This document shows, piece after piece, positions 50,040 to 61,038 of a DNA stretch of 64,000 bases. The DNA comes from Hyaloscypha bicolor E (Eukaryota; Ascomycota; Leotiomycetes; Helotiales; Hyaloscyphaceae). Under the pieces are notes generated by a model that was given only the letters and a program-made list of their open reading frames with translations, did not search any database and had not been told where the DNA came from. Made by a program: the position numbers and the translations under genes. The DNA lies in NCBI RefSeq assembly GCF_002865645.1, contig NW_020194659.1:4688-68687 (forward strand), given 5' to 3'. The first letter of the stretch is position 1. Each line of letters begins with the position of its first letter.

Positions 50040-50860
50040 ATTCTATCATAACAAGAGACTTCGGTGTGGGAGATGATTGGGACCCGGTCTCCATGGCTGA
50101 CTTTAAAGCGCCGATGGAGAAGACCATCAACTTCAAAATGCTGTGAGATGGATATCATGAAACTTCGTACTGACTTCATACGTTCAGGTCATTGGGGTCA
50201 AGCTTGTCGGAATCACGCACCACTAGGCTCTCCACGCCGCGAGTTGTGTCCGTGGCTCATAGGCTAGGAACAGCGCCTTAGCTGGAAGGGTTTATGCTCG
50301 TGGGCGAGCTCAGCCGTAGATTTAGAGGCCCGTTTTCTTTACCTGGGGAGATCGGCTTCGCCTGCCAATTATGATCGGCGTTAACGTCGCTCCCAAGGGA
50401 ATCTAAGCGCTCACTAAGGCTGAACAGTGTGCTCGCTTTTTCTGTCTACAGAAGTACCGCCTTTGCAGTATTTCCCAGCTTTGTACTACTTACAGGAGCA
50501 TTATCGGCTCTAGCCCTAGTATTCGCCCTACTATGGAAGACCATATTGGAATCTACGACGAAATGGAATCTAAGATTTTTACTACATATAGTTGGCTCGC
50601 GTGTTGCTCCGCTATTAACCTCCTCGCTATCCCATGCTCTCCCCGCGTCTCCCCCCTTATACTTCATCTCGCTTTTAATAACGTTATTATGTTGAGCTAC
50701 ACAGTTTTTTTATGCTTTTACATAAGGATGATTAGCGGACATTCAATTATAGGGAGCGCGCGTCTGTCACGCGTGTCTTGACGCGTACGTATGCTTTCTA
50801 TTCACATGCTTTTTGCATCCCATCAACTTATATATCCTTTCAACTTGTGACGATTCTGTC
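50040..50860. other. Intergenic region downstream of the HET gene
   Basis: This region of ordinary composition carries overlapping open frames of 60-90 codons on both strands (50429-50781), none with a recognisable motif. No gene is called. Confidence 0.4.
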
Positions 50861-51660
50861 GTTACCTGACTTTCACCTGACAAGCCCTCTAGGCCTTCCT
50901 GAGCCTGGCTCAGGAAGCGCTCCACGTGACGGGCCCCCTATATATATATGAGACTCAGGGTCTCTCCCTCTCTCTTCTTTTCTTTTCTCCTTAGCTTTAG
51001 ATCCTCAGTATATAGGCAATATCTAGGAGTCTCACAGACAGTACGCCGTCGCCCGTGAGAGGTCAAGTTGAGAGAAATGCCAAATCTTGGGCTCAGATTA
51101 AACTGTTAAGAAATACGTGAAGAACTAAGAATACAAGTGCGGTCTGCTAGCAAATAAACAGACCGCTGGGGTACAACACTAGTCGTTGTCCAGCAACTAC
51201 TCAACAGAGCTGTCACTTGCGTAACAACTGACCCTATAACACCCCAGAGAAGGCCAGTACAAGGATTAGTATAGAGTCCTGTAATAAGAGGCCAAACCAT
51301 TGGATTACGGAGAAGCCGAATATCCTGCAGAAGTACCGATATTCTGGACCTTCGGAGACACCGAACATTAGATCACTTTCGGAAGCCCCGAAAGCCCAGT
51401 CAATGGAGACACCGAAGGAGTGCTATTACATAGTCTTATAAGGGTCTTGAGGTTGAAGATAAATACAAGGCTATAGCCTTCTCTTAGAAGGCAAGCTTGA
51501 GGTTTTCTTTCTTAAGAATATTAGTAGTACATACTTTGATCAAGTAATCTACTTCTGCTCGCTTCTAATATTGAGTGAGCCTTGTTTCCCACTCCTTATT
51601 CTGCTATACTATGATCCCTCCTGCTGCCCGCAGGCGACTGCAGCCTATTACACCGATCCT
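50860..51660. repeat. Unassigned LTR-like repeat sequence
   Basis: A 10-bp hairpin CTTCCTGAGC / GCTCAGGAAG (50895-50917) is followed by CACGTGAC at 50923, a TATATATATATGAG box and a long pyrimidine run. This is the same order of signals as in the solo LTRs. Further on, GCGGTCTG / CAGACCGC form a hairpin (51139-51166). GGAGACACCGAA occurs twice (51354-51365 and 51405-51416). No clean terminal repeat or target duplication was found, so the family is open. Confidence 0.4.
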
Positions 51661-51689
51661 GAATTAACTCGACCCCGATTCTGAATCAA

Positions 51690-53050
51690 CGCGAACCCGA
51701 TTCTAAATAAACCCGACCCCAAATGAACCTGAGGTCGAGTTCTTTTCGATAAATGAACGCGGGTCGGATTAGTGTGGTTATTAGCGGTCCAGGCCGTGCT
51801 TTGCAAACGCAAGGCTCGTTGCGTAGCCGAGCGTGCTGTCTATATCGTACTGAATAAGTATTGGCCAGTGCTGCTGCTCGGAGCGTTGAAGGCAGACGTG
51901 TATCCACTCCTCTTCCTCCTCCTCCTCCTCGTTAATGTTTGCGTGCTTGCCCTCGAAGACTCTAGCCCACTCTACGTACGCCGTCTTCTTAGGGGTACCG
52001 TAGCGTTAACTGGCTTAGTACGTCGGGGACCTGCCCTGTAAGAGCCTCAAGGTCACGGAGCGAGTAGTGATTTGTTAGTCGGCGCTGGTCTTAGAAGTGA
52101 AGCTGGCGGGCCTGGTCGTGTGTATTCGGCTCGCATCCGTGGAACTGGAGTAGGTGCTGACCTAGCTGCGTAGCAAGGTCGACTGCCAGCTCTTCTTTTC
52201 GTAGCTGGTCTTGGATAATCGAGTCGTCATCTACGTAATCCTCGCCTAAGCCCATATCCTCGCCTAAGCCCATATCCTCGCCTAAGCCCATATCCTCGCC
52301 TAAGCCCATATCCTCGCCTAAGCCCATATCCTCGCCTAAGCCTCCTTCCTTATCCCTAATTACTTCTATAGCTTTAGAGGGAGTACTACTAAGCTCGTAG
52401 AACTCATCGTCTATAGGGGCAGGCACTAGGCTATCCTTAATCGGCTGTAATGCTATAGAGATCGTTCGGCTAAGCCGGCTAGTAATAGAGCTGGCTTTTG
52501 GTAGGGATGTTGACTTTGAGACGTAGTAATAGTCGCTAATTCGGACCTGGGCAAGGCTAGAGCTTTGTCAACTCGACTGTCATGATGCTGGGGCAGTGGA
52601 CTACTAGCGGCTACCTAGGCTAGGGCTTAGGTCCGTGCTCTGAGCAAGCTGGATATCGTCGTTAGTAAGGAGAAGTTGAGGCTCACGTATCTCCTCTCCC
52701 TCTCAATTCCCTTCCTCTAACTGCCCTTCCTCTAAGTGCTCCTCCTCTAGCTAGACTAAGCTACTTGCTTGAGCTATAGTTACTTCTCTTTTATTATGTC
52801 TTTCTTGGCCTAGTATAAGTAGGCTACTAAGTATAGTAATATTAATAAACTAACTTGCTTATTAACTAGAATTAGTTAAAGTAACATAGTTAGATGTAAT
52901 TACGTATATAATACGTTACTTCCTTGCGGAAAAATAATTGAAATAGGAGTAATTAGGGTCTGATTCGTATACGAGTTAGTCCTTAATTAATCTGAGTTAC
53001 TCCCTCGTCCCCTCGATTCTCCTTTAGTATTCGGGATTAATTCAATCGCA
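51690..53050 (-). pseudogene. Truncated second copy of the 9.8-13.6 kb element gene
   Basis: The minus strand from about 52800 reads EEEHLEEGQLEEGN, then KASSITSRLSRTISIALQPI, PAPIDDEFYELSS and an 18-bp repeat. DDDSIIQDQLRKEELAVDL and ATQLGQHLLQFHG follow, which match the DDQVLDVDESEVGKLAVRLA / NQLIQFQG region of the gene at 13268-12678. IHVCLQRSEQ and DIDSTLGYATSLAFAKHG near 51850-51920 match its ICLQEEDTLY and DIDSITGFCPSLGIAKGG. The copy stops near 51770, so only the N-terminal fifth is present. In-frame stops are of RIP type. It shows that the family is repeated in this genome. Confidence 0.7.
52239..52346 (-). repeat. 18-bp tandem repeat encoding GLGEDM
   Basis: TCCTCGCCTAAGCCCATA is repeated five times perfectly and once partially. 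On the minus strand each unit gives GLGEDM in frame with the relic protein. The copies are identical, so the expansion is recent compared with the decay of the rest of the element. Confidence 0.9.
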
Positions 53051-53059
53051 ATTTAGACT

Positions 53060-53110
53060 CTCCTAACAAAAAGTAATTATACTCTCAGAGAGTACTATAG
53101 CGGGGTAATA
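53060..53110. repeat. Diverged copy of the 9469 palindrome motif
   Basis: TCCTAACAAAAAGTAATTAT followed by ACTCTCAGAGAGTACTATAG and CGGGGTAATATA matches 9452-9505 except for transitions. Here it lies on the 5' side of the element gene, whereas at 9.4 kb it lies on the 3' side. Confidence 0.6.
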
Positions 53111-53475
53111 TAGCTAAAGTACTTTTAGCTAATTAATTACTTTTAATTTTTTAGTTATTTAATTACTCTTTTTATATCTTTATTTAAAAGGCCTTTTTTA
53201 CTATAATTTAATAAAGAAGAAGATATAGTTATTAGCTAAGCTTTAAAACCTTTATTAAGCTAAGTCCTTATATAATAACCTTAATTAAGGAGAGTTAAGG
53301 CTAATTAAGTATATATATTTATAGTATAAAATATTAAAATCTACTATCCAAGCAAGGCTCTATAGTACGGCACTCAAAAAACTATATTAGTATTTAAATA
53401 GAGTTATATTGCTATATTATAAATATCTTCTATATATCTTTCCCTTCAAGCGTATAAAATAAACCCTGTTTACTT
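53110..53475. other. AT-rich margin, nothing coding
   Basis: The last AT-rich, TpA-rich stretch before the composition returns to normal. No frame or repeat is recognised. Confidence 0.5.
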
Positions 53476-54433
53476 CTATTCTTGCAATGCAATACTCTTC
53501 CAATATTCACTTCTCCTTGACAAATCTTCGATAGTCTTCTCACAGCAACTCACTACAGCCATATACTGGTCGACCTCCAGTCTAATCATATACTCAATTT
53601 TCATTATAGTCAAATTATCAAGCAGGATATCCTTAGACTTCAGCAAGTCTAGGATTACTATAGCAAGAATGGATTTGGTCTGTTTACTCGGATCGATTTC
53701 CCGTAGAGGCTAATTTGGTATTAAAAATACATCGAGTACTTTAAAGCGAGAAGCTACCGCTAATCAATTACTCGACCCGGGAGTCGTCGGTACTAGCGCC
53801 ATCTCTCCCGTTGTATAGCATGGTATAGAAATGGCTATAGTCTTGGCAGCTTTTCTCGAAGGTATAGCATTATATATATCCCCCAACTCGTCTGGAGAGT
53901 CCTTAGGTTAGTATTACTTGGCTAGCATTGAAGGAGGATAATTTGAAGAATATACATACCTTTACAGGCGAGTATTCCAGCCGGGCTGGCTTCCTCCTTT
54001 ACCTCTATCACATCCCGATTTCCGTCTCCTCTAATAAGTAATATGGGATCATCTCCCCTCTTCCTCTTATTTGGTAGTGGGGTTTTCGTTACGGCGGAAT
54101 CCAAAAGCCCCATCCCTACGAGCCGATCTTTTCTGAGCTTATGATCTTCCTCCAAAAGCCAGAATTTGCAACCTGCGTCCCTGCTCTTGGGGCATCGCCA
54201 GACTATAGAGCAAACAACTTGCGAGTGCGTTTGATGGAATGATACAAATGAGAAATTAAAACATACACCACTAGAGTAATATAGCCAGGGTGAAGTCGTG
54301 GAATAAAGAGGAAGGGCAGGGAAGTTGAAGAACAACTGGCCTTGGCAAGGAGCTGTTGTGGTAGCTGCACACCCCGGGAAGAGTGCATTCTCGGCCTAGC
54401 ACAGACCCTGCTTTTATTTTGAGACTCGTCCAC
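53476..54433 (-). pseudogene. GRF-type zinc-finger gene with RIP-type stops
   Basis: A minus-strand exon after an acceptor near 54208 reads WRCPKSRDAGCKFWLLEEDH, the second half of a GRF zinc finger, then LPNKRKRGDD and KEEASPAGILACK. A 68-nt intron (53959-53892) with donor GTATGT and a perfect TACTAACC branch point follows. The next exon (53891-53476) continues DELGDIYNAIPSRKAAK to a C-terminal helical stretch (LEVDQYMAVVSCCEKTIEDL, SEYWKSIALQE) with two in-frame stops, TGA and TAG, at former CGA/CAG positions. The 5' exon, near 54433-54300, is not resolved and the first Cys pair of the finger was not located. It is the first ordinary gene next to the transposon block and may have been hit by RIP leaking from the repeats. 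Confidence 0.55.
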
Positions 54434-54439
54434 AGAAAG

Positions 54440-55905
54440 TTCAAATCGACGTATCTACTTCATAAAAACAAGAAAGGACCTCATATTTGAACGATACTTG
54501 AATACTTTACGCTTAAATCACATCGAGTTTTCAAATCCCACTTCTGGCCAGCATTGCAAGAGCTTAAGGAAAGCAAAATTGATATCTTCAAAGGTGCTTC
54601 AGAATTGGCCCTCCAGGCCATGCAAAAGAGGAAGCAGCGGATGCAAGGATAGCTGCCGTGTGGATCCAAGGCCTGCGAAATGGGGCGAGCCAGAAACATC
54701 CCCTTTCTCAGAGGGACCAATCCAAAATCCACTGCCTCAATTCGGCCGACGTGAGAGCTGCAGCCTCGCATGCGCAGCCCTCGAAAAATAATTCAGCACT
54801 ACTACACCGATATTAGAGGGGGAAGAATGAGGTTTGAATGCAATGATGCGAAGGTTTCTGTCACGTATGTTCCAAAGGATTTCTGTTGAGGGAGAAGCTG
54901 TCGTTACTCACGTCGGAATTTCGAGTGCTTGACGGCCCCAAGAATTGCTGACTCTGACCATCATCTGCAATGGCGGGCTCTTTCACACGGGGATTTGGAT
55001 ACACTCGCCATGGCCAGTTCCTGTGCCACGGCCATGACGACGACTGCCACTTCCCCCGAGCCTTGTGTTCCTTTTTGTTTAAGGCCATCGCCTTATCGTG
55101 AACCATGCAGTGGCTTCTCGAGCCACACCATGAGTCCACGAGGCATCCAATTGGCGGGAGCGAACCGCCTTCCACACACCACAGATTTGGCCAGAGATTT
55201 GAAGAACGAAATCCTCTATTGTAATCTCAGATCACGTGTCTTAATCATGATACATACTCCGGCTAGACCTCCCCCCTATATGAGCTGATAACGGGAAGAA
55301 CCCAGTTTCTTATCAGATCCTGAAACGGCAACCTCGCCGAGCCATGCTCACATGATCGCATCAAAATGAGGCTGAAGAATCTGACTTATGACACAATATG
55401 CGGCATGAGAGGTAAGTAACAGCACGCTTGCTGGAAGATGCTGAGAGATGTACGACGCAGAATACAATAAGCCTTTGCTTTGACCTACAATTAGAAGTGC
55501 AATGGCAGGCACTGAGGATCCTCCTTCGCTCTCAAGTCCAGCTCCTTGAGAGAACAGTCAGCTATCAGTAGTGGAGGAGTCCTCAAGGATTTCTGAAGTG
55601 GGAATTATTCCTGTGAAGGCGCAGCATTGCAGAGTCTCTAGAGACGGCTTCATGTCAAGGTCCTCAGATGACTAGATTGGACTTGGCAAATGAACGCCGA
55701 ACAAGGGTGGACCTCGATCGCTTCATGACTTCGTGATCCTATGTGACTGATTCTGCTACCTAGTTGACCTTTGATTTACCGTACCCCTGTTTATTAAGTA
55801 CTGGTGAGTCCATGAATTTCTCTATCATCGAATTAGTATGGAGTCTTCGCTGAAATTCTAAAGAGATTTCAGGAGCTGGGAAGCCAGCTTACGACACCAA
55901 AATGC
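54440..55905. other. Intergenic region of normal composition
   Basis: Overlapping frames of about 90-120 codons occur on both strands (54481-54791, 54861-55288). None shows motifs or a credible intron structure, so none is called. No repeats were seen. CACGTG does not mark a clear promoter here. Confidence 0.45.
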
Positions 55906-57425
55906 CTATGCTGGCTTTTGAGAAGCTCCCAGGCTCTCAGCTCCCAAAGAAGAAATATCGATTCGGTATCGAATAAACCTACCAAAATCGTGCACCAGCA
56001 GTGCATTCCTTCGACTTGTCTCTACTTCATCCGCGCCTCTCTTAACCAACTCAGCGTTGTATTCCTCAATCGCCACACCCTTCGTCCTTGTCCCATTCTT
56101 GATATCTAATACAGCCTTGATGAAGTTATGCGCGTCTGCAATGCCGTGGTTGAGTCCTGTTTATCGTTAGCTAATGACCGTTCTTTCCCCGATTCGTACA
56201 ATGAAAACTCACCTTGGCCTCGATGAGGCGGGACTGGGTGCGCACTGTCTCCTGCCAACGTAAGGGTACCGTGTTGGCTGTCCCACTCAATGGTTGGCCA
56301 GTATGATACAGAGCTATAAGTCACGTCTGTGTCGTCTGGGATCCACAAAAGGGAGGATTTCCAAGGCTCAGCAAGGTGAGCTGCAACCTCTTTGAGCTCT
56401 ACGAGTCCTTTTGCACCGCCTTCGTGAGTTTTACCATCTGCAAGCCAGGTTGGCATGATCTGATATTGCCACGTTTCCGGTTTGTTAGCATCAGGAACAT
56501 CTTGGACTGCCAAAAGTTAGCAGATCCTTCGGGGAAGTGGAGGTTCTCTTGCTTGATGTCCAGATTGATAGATTCTTCTCCGGATGTAGCGCTACGGAGT
56601 TCATAAAGTGAACGCTTCGCACAGCCTTGGACTTCTCGGCATCACCGTAGCAAACATTAAGATTGTACAAAACGACTTCCAAAGGAATAGCCCTGCCAGT
56701 TTCACCAGGTAATGCCAGTTGACGAACAGCTGATTGCGCCCCGTCTGTTCCAATGCATATGGAACCTGTAGCAGTAGTCCCATCGGCGAAGGTTCCGGTA
56801 ACATCAGAAGGTGTGGAGGTTAGCGAAACGAGTTTTTTGCCATACTATATCCATACTGATCAGAAACTGAGACATCTATGGCCGAAAATGAACGAGGCAC
56901 TTACCAGAATGTCGATGCCCTCGGCGCAGAGGGCACGCATTTTCCTCCTCGAAACTCGAATGGCGTTGACCATTGGGATATCTACAATGTGCTCTCCCGT
57001 CTTGGCGTTGTAGAAAGGGACAGCGTATCCCTTCGGGTTGGAAGTATCATAACTGGGATCCACTTGCGCTTCTCGGATCTTGTCAAGCAGTTCGTCTGGG
57101 AGCAACTCTTTCAGTAGAGGACGTGACCAATGAATGGACATTCCCCATTCTCGACTCCTTGGACGAGAGCTTGTAGATTCGGATTCAAAGATTGAGAAGC
57201 TGATGCCATTCTTTGCTCGCGTCAGCGGGGACTCGCGATGGATGAGTGGCAATCGATTTTATTGCCTTTCAACATACATTCTTAAGCCCTTGCGCAATCA
57301 GTAAACCGGTGACACCTACATGCGTTAGCTAAGCCTGCAGGAGTTTGCGCAGAGAATAAGCTCCTACCCGCCCCGATTATCATAACATGCAGATCCGGCT
57401 TTTCTTCCGATCCAGAAGACGCCAT
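55906..57425 (-). CDS. FAD-dependent monooxygenase
   Basis: Six exons: 57425-57368, 57315-57278, 57210-56905, 56844-56553, 56506-56213 and 56156-55906, giving about 412 residues, the usual size of the family. The Rossmann motif GAGVTGLLIAQGL (residues 19-31) is assembled by splicing of exons 1 and 2. GTDGAQSAVRQ is the middle motif, and LAGDSAHPVPPHRGQG near 315-330 is the FAD-binding GD motif. Such enzymes hydroxylate or epoxidise small molecules using FAD and NAD(P)H, often in secondary metabolism. The fourth intron (56552-56507, 46 nt) starts GCAAGA and ends GCAG with a CTAAC branch point, so it is a GC-AG intron. Only this splice gives WTSIQDVPDANKP in frame. The gene is divergent from the methyltransferase at 57745. 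No lesions were found. Confidence 0.9.
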
Positions 57426-57744
57426 GTCTGGGAAGCCAGAGTTGAGAGCTCTTACTGCAGACACTTGCTCGATAGACCTAATTATCAATCCCCTGTGAGC
57501 GATGAGTGAACAGAACTTGAGATTTTGTTTGTTAATCACTAGGTGGGATATCAAGGATATTACGTAACGGTTCGCGCCGCCTCTGCAGACCCCCCACGTG
57601 ACAATTTATCGTGGCCTTCGGTAGGCGTCGGACGAACTGTCAGATAACGGCCTTCTCGCAGATGATCAACTCAAACTCAAAGTCGCGACGCCCAGAGCAG
57701 ACCTCATTTATGAGCTGCAAAGCGACGCGACGAGACCGACAGAC
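57426..57744. promoter_or_regulatory. Shared divergent promoter with TTACGTAA and CACGTG sites
   Basis: These 319 bases separate the start codons of the FAD monooxygenase (minus) and the methyltransferase (plus). They contain TTACGTAA at 57560-57567, a perfect bZIP/CRE-like palindrome, and CACGTG at 57595-57600, an E-box. Divergent spacing this short suggests co-regulation. Binding is inferred from the motifs alone. Confidence 0.45.
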
Positions 57745-59528
57745 ATGGAGAAGAACAAGGTGGAGACGTCTTCGCCCCCGTGGCGTTGCGGTACAATGAG
57801 CCCTGAGCGCGCCAGCGACGATTCACCGCCGAACAACTCCACGGGATCCAGCCCCGGAAATGCCTCGCCGAGTCTAACTAGCGACCCTGGCGGTCTCAAT
57901 CCAGTACAAGTGAGCACACCGTCTAATGAAAATGACGACGAGGTGGGCATGCTTTGCTTTGTTCATGTAACTGGAATGACTGATTATCTATCTAGGCTGC
58001 CTCGGATTTTGGGGGGCGTGAAGCCGACGGAGATTCGGCGTATGGAGGAGATGATTCAGCGTGAGTGAAATGTGAACACTTTAGCTACTTATTAATGCTG
58101 AAAGGAAAGAAATCGCTCGGAATACGCTTCCCTCCTCTCTGAAGCAAGAGACTATGTTTTTGAAAATGGCAGAAGGTCAGGTTTCCGGATCCTTTTGAGG
58201 TGAATCAGCCTAATATTTCTTAGGTACCATGGCTACAAAGAAGGCCGCTACATGTTACCAAACGATGAGGTATAATGACCCTTTCCACGTACGTCGAAAT
58301 CATTGTTGACGAGTTTCATCAGACTGAGATGGATCGAGAAGACATGAAACATCACATTTCGATGTTGATCACAGAAGGTCGACTGCATTTGTAAGTACGA
58401 CCCTATCTTGTATCCGAGCACTCGACGGTCTCTCTTAGGACACTGTGCTAGCTCTCCCGAAATAGTCTAGATCGGGGAATTTCTGACTCCTCGACTACAC
58501 AGAGCGCCAATTGGGAACCATCCACAGCGTGTTGTTGATATAGGAACGGGAACAGGTATCTCCCCTTGAACAATCGGTAATTATCCTTTTGACAACGTGT
58601 AGGCATATGGGCTATCGAATTTGGTCAGTTTGTCTACCTTGTATTCGTAAACTTTACTAAACAGTAATGTGCAGCGGACGCATATCCTTCGGCTCAAGTA
58701 CAAACGTCAATTTGAGTATACCGATCCAATGGCTAATTTACTCAGGTGATTGCAACGGATCTAAGTCCAATTCAACCCACCTGGTAGGTCAGTTCAGTTA
58801 ATTGTATGAGAAGACATGAAGAGCCGACGAGGCCCATGATTATCAAACGGAGAACCTTGGAAATGCTAATTTGGTTAGGGTTCCTCCAAATCTCAATTTT
58901 GAAATAGATGATGCCGAAGACGAATGGCTCTACAAAACAGACAGTCTTGATTTTGTCCATTGCCGCTATTTATTTCATGGCATCCGTAATTGGCCAAAAC
59001 TTCTCGATCAAGCAATGCGGTATGTAGTGGTCACATTACTTTTTTTTTTTTGTGACCTGCTAATTGCGTGGCTAAAGGGCTCTCAAGCCGGGTGGCTGGA
59101 TTGAGATTGTTGAAATGCATGTGATTCCAACGTCATATGATAATTCATTGCCTGCGAATTCTCAGATCCAGGCTTTCTACGACGTCTTGGCTGAAGTTGG
59201 GCAGGGCATTGGCATTGACCTGGCTGTCGCGCAAAAGTTTCAGGGGATGCTCGAAAAAGCAGGATATGAAGAAGTTACCGAGACTGTCTTTGATTTGCCC
59301 CTCGGTGGCTGGATGCCTGATAGAAGGATGCGCGAGGTTGGATTGTTCCAGCAATATCAGATGACGGAAGGGATCCACGGTATTGCGTTTGGCCTGCTCA
59401 CCCGTGTTGCCAAGTGGGATCCCGTAAAGGTTGAGGTTTTCCTCGCTGCTGTGCGGCGAGAGATGAGAGATCCAGCTGTTCATTCGCAATATTACTTGTA
59501 TTTTGTTTACGGGAGGAAGCCTCAATAG
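57745..59528 (+). CDS. LaeA-like SAM-dependent methyltransferase
   Basis: Eleven exons were assembled by hand: 57745-57942, 57996-58060, 58110-58175, 58224-58269, 58323-58390, 58503-58555, 58603-58623, 58675-58697, 58746-58783, 58879-59019 and 59078-59528. All introns are GT-AG. The coding length is 1,170 bases, giving 389 residues. After a low-complexity Ser/Pro/Asp N-terminus come ENGRRYHGYKEGRYMLPNDE, the SAM motif VVDIGTGTGIWAIEFAD (built from exons 6-8), ATDLSPIQPTWVPPNLNFEI, DFVHCRYLFHGIRNW, and ALKPGGWIEIVEMHVIP. These are characteristic of the LaeA/UMTA-type fungal methyltransferases, which act either as cluster tailoring enzymes or as regulators of secondary metabolism. Position next to a monooxygenase favours a tailoring role. 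Exons 7 and 8 are only 21 and 23 nt. Exon 1 ends at a weak GTGGGC donor, the least certain junction. Confidence 0.88.
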
Positions 59529-59803
59529 GAAATATCAGCAGCTTTGTAATTGCTGTATCATAGCGACTGTGGGGTCAAGTGAAGTGTGTGCCAGCGTTCA
59601 GAGTGCTTCTGCCAGCCTCGAGATTTTATCCCTAAAAATTTTAACAAAACCCCTGCACCCTACGCGCCGGCAGAACAACGACTCAGGAAAGGATATAGCC
59701 ACTTCCTCCCAAACCAAACCCCAGCATACAGCACCCCTGCCAATGCAGGCCATGCCAGCAAGCTCTTGGTTGTCAAAATGGTTTTCGCACTCATTATGGC
59801 CCT

Positions 59804-60600
59804 CTAATCATTCATACGAGGAAAAAGAACATTCGGCGCCGGCTTCCCTAAGAAAGCAGCAAGAGGCTTCCGTCCTTCTTCCGCTTGCCACTCCAGAACC
59901 TTTCTCGCTCGCTTCCCTGCCTCAGCTCTCACCCACTGATCGTGCATGGCATAAGTTTCGAGAGTCAACGGGTTGTTTGTGTCTAGCCCAGCACTTTCGC
60001 GCAAAAACTTTCATAGTTTCATAAATTGCCTACTAGTACAGCCGGTCCCGTCTTAATGAGAAAACCGTTTGCCAGATACGTCTTGCGGTGGAGATATTGC
60101 AGCGAATTGCTCACTGACAGCCCACACCTCTCCTAAGGCTCGCTGATTCAAGATAATTCGGGCGGTTGGAAACATATCCATAAGGTCGTCAACAAACACC
60201 AATCCAGGAAAGTCCCGGGTGGCTCCATAGCGATCAAATAATTTATGGAGCACTGCAGAATTATCTGTGGTAGTTCGCGTTCCTCCTTCCGCGCTGCGTC
60301 GATAACAAACTGAAGCCGCTCAGGGTAGGGCATAATGTATCCTTTCAGTCATCGAATTATCATGGGTAACTCCCGAATTGCAAGAGGGGGCGAAAGAGTC
60401 AGGGGGCGGAACTCCAAAGACAAGTGAGCATGCAGGCTCTTGTTAAGCTCCCGAGCTCCAAGCTGTCAAATAAAATAAAATAAACCCTTCCGTATGGAAA
60501 TAAGATTATCCATATGCATCGTTGGTGAGAAGTATAGGTATGAAGACTCCAGGGCAGCCTGCAGAGAGCTTGTGGCGCATCTGGGGAGACCAGCAAAATG
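59804..60600 (-). pseudogene. Broken sulfotransferase-like gene (Sulfotransfer_4 type)
   Basis: The minus strand from 60600 reads HFAGLPRCATSSLQAALES, the P-loop-like start of the fungal Sulfotransfer_4 family. MHMDN, then PERLQFVIDAARKEER near 60320 follow. Next is LHKLFDRYGATRDFPGLVFV, then DDLMDMFPTARIILNQR (60250-60130). The C-terminus reads KARKVLEW-type text (RARKVLEWQAEEGRKPLAAF, LGKPAPNVLFPRMND) ending at 59804. The pieces lie in different frames: there is a frameshift near 60265, stops around 60030-60055, and the middle helical part is missing. The family is known from ascomycete metabolite clusters. The start upstream of 60600 is lost or frameshifted. Confidence 0.7.
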
Positions 60601-61030
60601 ACCTCAAGGCGGCGATCGGTTTTCTTCTCCCCGTTACCATCTTTAGAGAGTCGAGCCATCGCTAAAACTGGTTTTGGAAATTGATTGAGCACAATGCAGG
60701 TTAAAAATTGAAGAAAAAGCCAATGGAGCTTCCTGGACGAAGGAGATATCGAACAAGGTGAGACTCTGAGAGCTATGTGTGAGATCGAGGTAGCCATCGC
60801 CTTCTTAGAACTTTATAGTGTATGGAAATTTCTCAGGGGTCCTCACGGAGCGCATATTTGCAGAAAATTAAAGCGTCACTTCCAGCTCATCGCGCATGTA
60901 GTTCATTGGTCACGTCGTAATTTCCACTGAGAATTCTCCTTCTTGGGAGAGGCCTAGAATAAAATGAAGATACCCATATATGTGTCATCCCTCCAATTAC
61001 TGAACACTAGTTGAGTGCATTTCATCCACT
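60601..61030. other. Spacer upstream of the sulfotransferase relic
   Basis: This is the 3' flank of the carboxylesterase and the former 5' region of the sulfotransferase relic. A minus-strand frame here (to 60797) has no motif. Nothing else was seen. Confidence 0.4.
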
Positions 61031-61038
61031 ATTTACAG

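Noticed and set aside
50429..50781. Overlapping hydrophobic frames downstream of the HET gene
   Set aside because: Several frames are open at once on both strands, with no family signature or intron signals.
54481..55288. Open frames of 90-120 codons on both strands between the GRF relic and the monooxygenase
   Set aside because: They overlap in opposite directions and have no recognisable domain.
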